From CAYVBN01 sp964538565 (GTDB taxonomy: Bacteria > Pseudomonadota > Alphaproteobacteria > Rhizobiales > Xanthobacteraceae), in NCBI GenBank assembly GCA_964538565.1, contig CAZIGW010000099.1:1-8207 (forward strand): a DNA stretch of 8,207 nt. The letters run 5' to 3'. Each line of letters opens with the position of its first letter. Within the stretch, counting starts at the first letter, position 1. Under the pieces are notes generated by a model. That model worked only from the letters and a program-made list of their open reading frames with translations. It was not told where the DNA came from and ran no database searches. The position numbers and the translations under genes were made by a program. Below, piece after piece: positions 6,112 through 8,207 of the stretch.

Positions 6112-6872
6112 TTGCCCACGTCGCTGATCTTGCCTTGGTTGGCCTGGGGATTGATTGTTTGGGTGCTCTCGCCCCTGCGGTATTTCTCAAGGACGACCGA
6201 GCGGCGCGGCTCATAGGCGGACGTTTCGCCGCGCGGCTGGGCGATATCGGCGGGATTCTCCACCATCGCGGCGAGATTGTGCTGTGTCGCGCAGCCGAGG
6301 TTCCAGTAGGGGCGGTTTTCCAGATAGGAGGGGTCGAGCGTGGGCCCGAGATCGGTCGGCCACAGCCCGCAGGGCCCCGCATCGGCGACGATCTTCGGAT
6401 AGTTGAGCCGGATGGTCGCAAGCTGCAGCGGATCGACAGGCCGGTAGGAGCGGACGTAGATCCCCCGCGCCGGAATGCCCGCGGCGTGCAGCAGCGAGCG
6501 GATTTCGCGCAAGGCGTCGGCGGCGGCTCGCGCGTTGACCGTGCCGGCCGGCACGTCGATCACGACCCCGCCGGTCGCCTCGCGACGCCACGTGCGGCCG
6601 AAGGCGAGCACGTCGGCGCGCTGGCTCGGCGTCAGGCCGCCCCGGTTGGAGCCGATGAACAGTTCGACCGTACGGTCGCCCTCGTGCAGGGATATCGGGT
6701 GGCGCAGGCGGTAATCGTTGGGCGGGATGGTGGCGTCGGCCGGGCGCGGCGTGTAGCAGCCGCCGAGCGTGAGCAGGAGAAGCGCCGCACCCGCGGCGCG
6801 GCCGAGCGTCGCGGCCGGCCGGCGGCCGGCCGGCCTGCGCTGCGCGAAGATCCTCGGGTACCTGCGATTCAT
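6108..6872 (-). CDS. cpaD: Tad pilus assembly lipoprotein CpaD
   Basis: This 254-residue lipoprotein has a long basic N-terminus (nine Arg in the first 25 residues), a hydrophobic stretch GAALLLLTLGG, and lipobox L36-G-G-C39. The mature part matches the CpaD family of alphaproteobacteria. A periplasmic domain with RHPISLHEG near 57-65 is followed by SQRADVLAFGRTW near 83-95. The diagnostic C-terminal block is GPCGLWPTDLGP at 166-177 and then NRPYWNLGCATQHNLAAMV at 186-204. Cys168 and Cys194 could form a disulfide. CpaD works with the CpaC secretin in the outer membrane and takes the place RcpB holds in other Tad loci. The ATG at 6872 is well supported by AGGAGA six bases upstream. The gene follows cpaC after 23 bases and overlaps cpaE by four. 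A very GC-rich inverted repeat lies in codons 13-20, within the signal region. Confidence 0.95.
   Translation of the reverse strand: MNRRYPRIFAQRRPAGRRPAATLGRAAGAALLLLTLGGCYTPRPADATIPPNDYRLRHPISLHEGDRTVELFIGSNRGGLTPSQRADVLAFGRTWRREATGGVVIDVPAGTVNARAAADALREIRSLLHAAGIPARGIYVRSYRPVDPLQLATIRLNYPKIVADAGPCGLWPTDLGPTLDPSYLENRPYWNLGCATQHNLAAMVENPADIAQPRGETSAYEPRRSVVLEKYRRGESTQTINPQANQGKISDVGK
6813..6835. repeat. All-GC inverted repeat inside the 5' part of cpaD
   Basis: GGCCGGCCG at 6813-6821 is perfectly complementary to 6827-6835, leaving a five-base loop. On the coding (minus) strand it falls in two near copies of a 15-base unit encoding RRPAG and RRPAA around codons 12-21 of cpaD. It could fold into a strong mRNA hairpin 38-60 bases after the cpaD start. 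It may be only a by-product of Arg/Pro/Ala codons at high G+C. Confidence 0.55.
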
Positions 6873-6878
6873 CGATCG

Positions 6879-6884
6879 TCTCCT
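6879..6884 (-). promoter_or_regulatory. Ribosome binding site of cpaD
   Basis: The minus strand reads AGGAGA, ending six bases before the cpaD ATG at 6872. It is the strongest Shine-Dalgarno sequence in the operon and lies between the cpaC stop and cpaD. Confidence 0.7.
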
Positions 6885-6895
6885 GCTCGCGGTGC

Positions 6896-8207
6896 TCAGT
6901 CGAGAATGAATCCGTACTTGCCGTGATAGCTGTGCGGATCGATCCGGCCCGCGATTCCGTAGATGCGGTTCAGACGACCGAGCAGGTCGGCCGCGGGATC
7001 GCCGGCATCGGCGAAGCCGTCGTCCGGACGGGCGAGATCCTTCTGTGCCACCGCGTGCACCACGTAGGGGGTCACCAGGACCATCAGCTCGGTCTGGCGA
7101 TTGATGAAGTCGCGGCTGCGGAAGAGCGTGCCGAGCACCGGCACCTGCATCAGCCCGGGAATCCCGTTGATCGCCTGCTTCGTCTGCTCCTGGATCATGC
7201 CCGCCATGGCAAGCGCGCCGCCGGAGGGGATCTCGACGGTCGTGTCGGCGCGGCGGACGCGGATCGACGGGATCGTCAGGGTCGAGGACCCCGGAACCTG
7301 CAAGGTCATCGCGTTGTCGCTCGAGAGATCGGAGACCTCCGTCATCACCTTGAGGCTGATGCGGCCCTCCGAGAGCACGACCGGCGTGAAGTTCATGCTG
7401 ACACCGAACTTCTTGAAGTCGACCTGGGCCTGGCAGACCGGCGGATTCTTGGTCGTGTCGCAGCTCAGGCCCGCGGGAATCGGGAATTCGCCGCCCGCCA
7501 GGAAGGTCGCGCTCTCGCCCGAGATCGCCGTCAGGGTCGGCTCGGCGAGCGTGCGGATGACGCCGGCGCGCTCCATCGCCCGCAGGGTGGCGGAGACGTT
7601 GTTCCAGCTCGCCGTCAGACCCGAGCTGCTGATGGGCGTGCCGAAGGCGGAGAAGGGATTGGCGGTGGCGAAGTTCACGACCGTGCTGCCAGTGCCGATG
7701 CTGCCGTTGAGGTCGATGCCGAGCTGCTTGAGGAGATCGCGCTGCACCTCGGCGACCGTGACCTTGAGCAGGACCTGGTCGCGTCCCTTCACCGCGATGC
7801 TGTTGACGACCTTGTTCGGATCGCCGACGAGCCGCGTCGCGATGTCGAACGCCTGCTGCGCTTCGGCCGGGCTTGAAACGACGCCCGACAGCATCACGCC
7901 GTCGCCCACGCCCTCGATGCGAAGATCGGAGCCCGGGAACGTCTGCTTGAGCGCGGCGCGCACGCCATTGAGATCGCGTTTGACCGCAATGTCGAAACCG
8001 GCGATCTGGCGGCCGTCGCCGTCGAAAAAGAACACGTTGGTCTGCCCGACCGCGACGCCGATCAGATAGGCACGTCGGGCCGATCGCACGACCGCATTGG
8101 CGATCTTCGGATCCGCCACCAGCACGTCCTTGACGTCGCTCTGCAGGTCAACCACGACCGACTTGCCGATTCCGAGCTGGAAGAAGCGCGAGCAGGAATC
8201 GGCCGCG
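6896..8207 (-). CDS. cpaC: Outer-membrane secretin CpaC (RcpA), 5' end beyond the window
   Basis: The frame is open to the right edge, so the gene is partial; 436 residues are visible. A GTG at 8155 is not the start: the 17 codons before it read RFFQLGIGKSVVVDLQ across that point, part of the conserved N-terminal secretin/pilus domain (LG.GKS...DL..DVKDVLVADP). By family length, I estimate the signal peptide and under 100 residues are missing. Visible domains, numbered from the edge: N-terminal pilus-secretin domain at about 7-75, BON-like domain at about 80-140 (GVMLSGVVSSPAEAQQAFDIA), and secretin barrel at about 215-385. The barrel includes LAEPTLTAISGESATFLAGG, GVSMNFTPVVL, and the signature GIPGLMQVPVLGTLFRS ending near 364, then ELMVLVTPYVV. 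The protein should form the multimeric outer-membrane channel for the Flp pilus. A loop with two Cys (visible residues 249 and 258) lies between FPIPAG and the next strand. It is the first operon gene in view; cpaD follows after 23 bases. Confidence 0.95.
   Translation of the reverse strand, partial: AADSCSRFFQLGIGKSVVVDLQSDVKDVLVADPKIANAVVRSARRAYLIGVAVGQTNVFFFDGDGRQIAGFDIAVKRDLNGVRAALKQTFPGSDLRIEGVGDGVMLSGVVSSPAEAQQAFDIATRLVGDPNKVVNSIAVKGRDQVLLKVTVAEVQRDLLKQLGIDLNGSIGTGSTVVNFATANPFSAFGTPISSSGLTASWNNVSATLRAMERAGVIRTLAEPTLTAISGESATFLAGGEFPIPAGLSCDTTKNPPVCQAQVDFKKFGVSMNFTPVVLSEGRISLKVMTEVSDLSSDNAMTLQVPGSSTLTIPSIRVRRADTTVEIPSGGALAMAGMIQEQTKQAINGIPGLMQVPVLGTLFRSRDFINRQTELMVLVTPYVVHAVAQKDLARPDDGFADAGDPAADLLGRLNRIYGIAGRIDPHSYHGKYGFILD

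Noticed and set aside
3376..6216. A very long open frame on the plus strand (946 codons) opposite cpaF and cpaE
   Set aside because: It is the codon-aligned antisense frame of both genes, which happen to lie in the same frame. It stays open because TTA, CTA and TCA codons are rare at high G+C. Its product is a low-complexity Arg/Asp/Gly/His mix with no family resemblance, while both minus-strand genes are clearly real.
6896..8155. CpaC as a complete 419-residue protein starting at GTG 8155
   Set aside because: Conserved secretin sequence (RFFQLGIGKSV) continues upstream of the GTG to the window edge, and a signal peptide is lacking, so the true start lies outside.
1..8207. A new defence, mobile or biosynthetic system
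   Set aside because: All but one of the genes fit known Tad pilus families with intact key motifs, and no transposase, integrase, tRNA, direct-repeat array or change in base composition was seen.

Overview
The window holds most of the secretion core of a Tad/Flp (tight adherence) type IVc pilus system. The DNA is high in G+C, with strong codon bias. Gene order and protein style (CpaC, CpaD, CpaE, CpaF, TadB, TadC, with CpaD-type rather than RcpB-type lipoprotein) suggest an alphaproteobacterium, most likely of the Hyphomicrobiales/Rhizobiales. A TTAA-N7-TTAA motif upstream of tadD resembles a CtrA box and fits the same group. No mobile element, RNA gene or CRISPR array was seen.

Layout. Positions 1-167 (minus strand) hold the first 55 codons of a gene that runs off the left edge and resembles the N-terminus of alphaproteobacterial M17 leucyl aminopeptidase family proteins. 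Positions 168-428 are a 261-base divergent intergenic region with an AT-rich patch carrying the putative CtrA box. tadD, a TPR lipoprotein, follows at 429-1295 on the plus strand. From 8207 down to 1279 the minus strand carries one tightly packed operon, in transcription order cpaC (start beyond the right edge), cpaD, cpaE/tadZ, cpaF/tadA, tadB and tadC. Junctions range from a 4-base overlap to gaps of 5-27 bases, so one transcript is likely. tadD and tadC converge, and their 3' ends overlap by 17 bases.

How the genes work together (known for the family). CpaC forms the outer-membrane secretin, and CpaD is a lipoprotein associated with it. CpaE/TadZ is a ParA/MinD-like protein that positions the machine at the pole. 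CpaF/TadA is the hexameric ATPase driving pilin polymerisation. TadB and TadC are the inner-membrane platform, and TadD is a TPR lipoprotein needed for assembly or secretin stability. The pilin, prepilin peptidase (CpaA/TadV), CpaB/RcpC and the TadE/F/G minor pilins are not in the window; they are expected upstream of cpaC or elsewhere. The system is a known one. The most notable points are the separate, convergent tadD with its own CtrA-like promoter motif, the altered P-loop of CpaE, the TTG start of cpaF, and a two-cysteine loop in the secretin.
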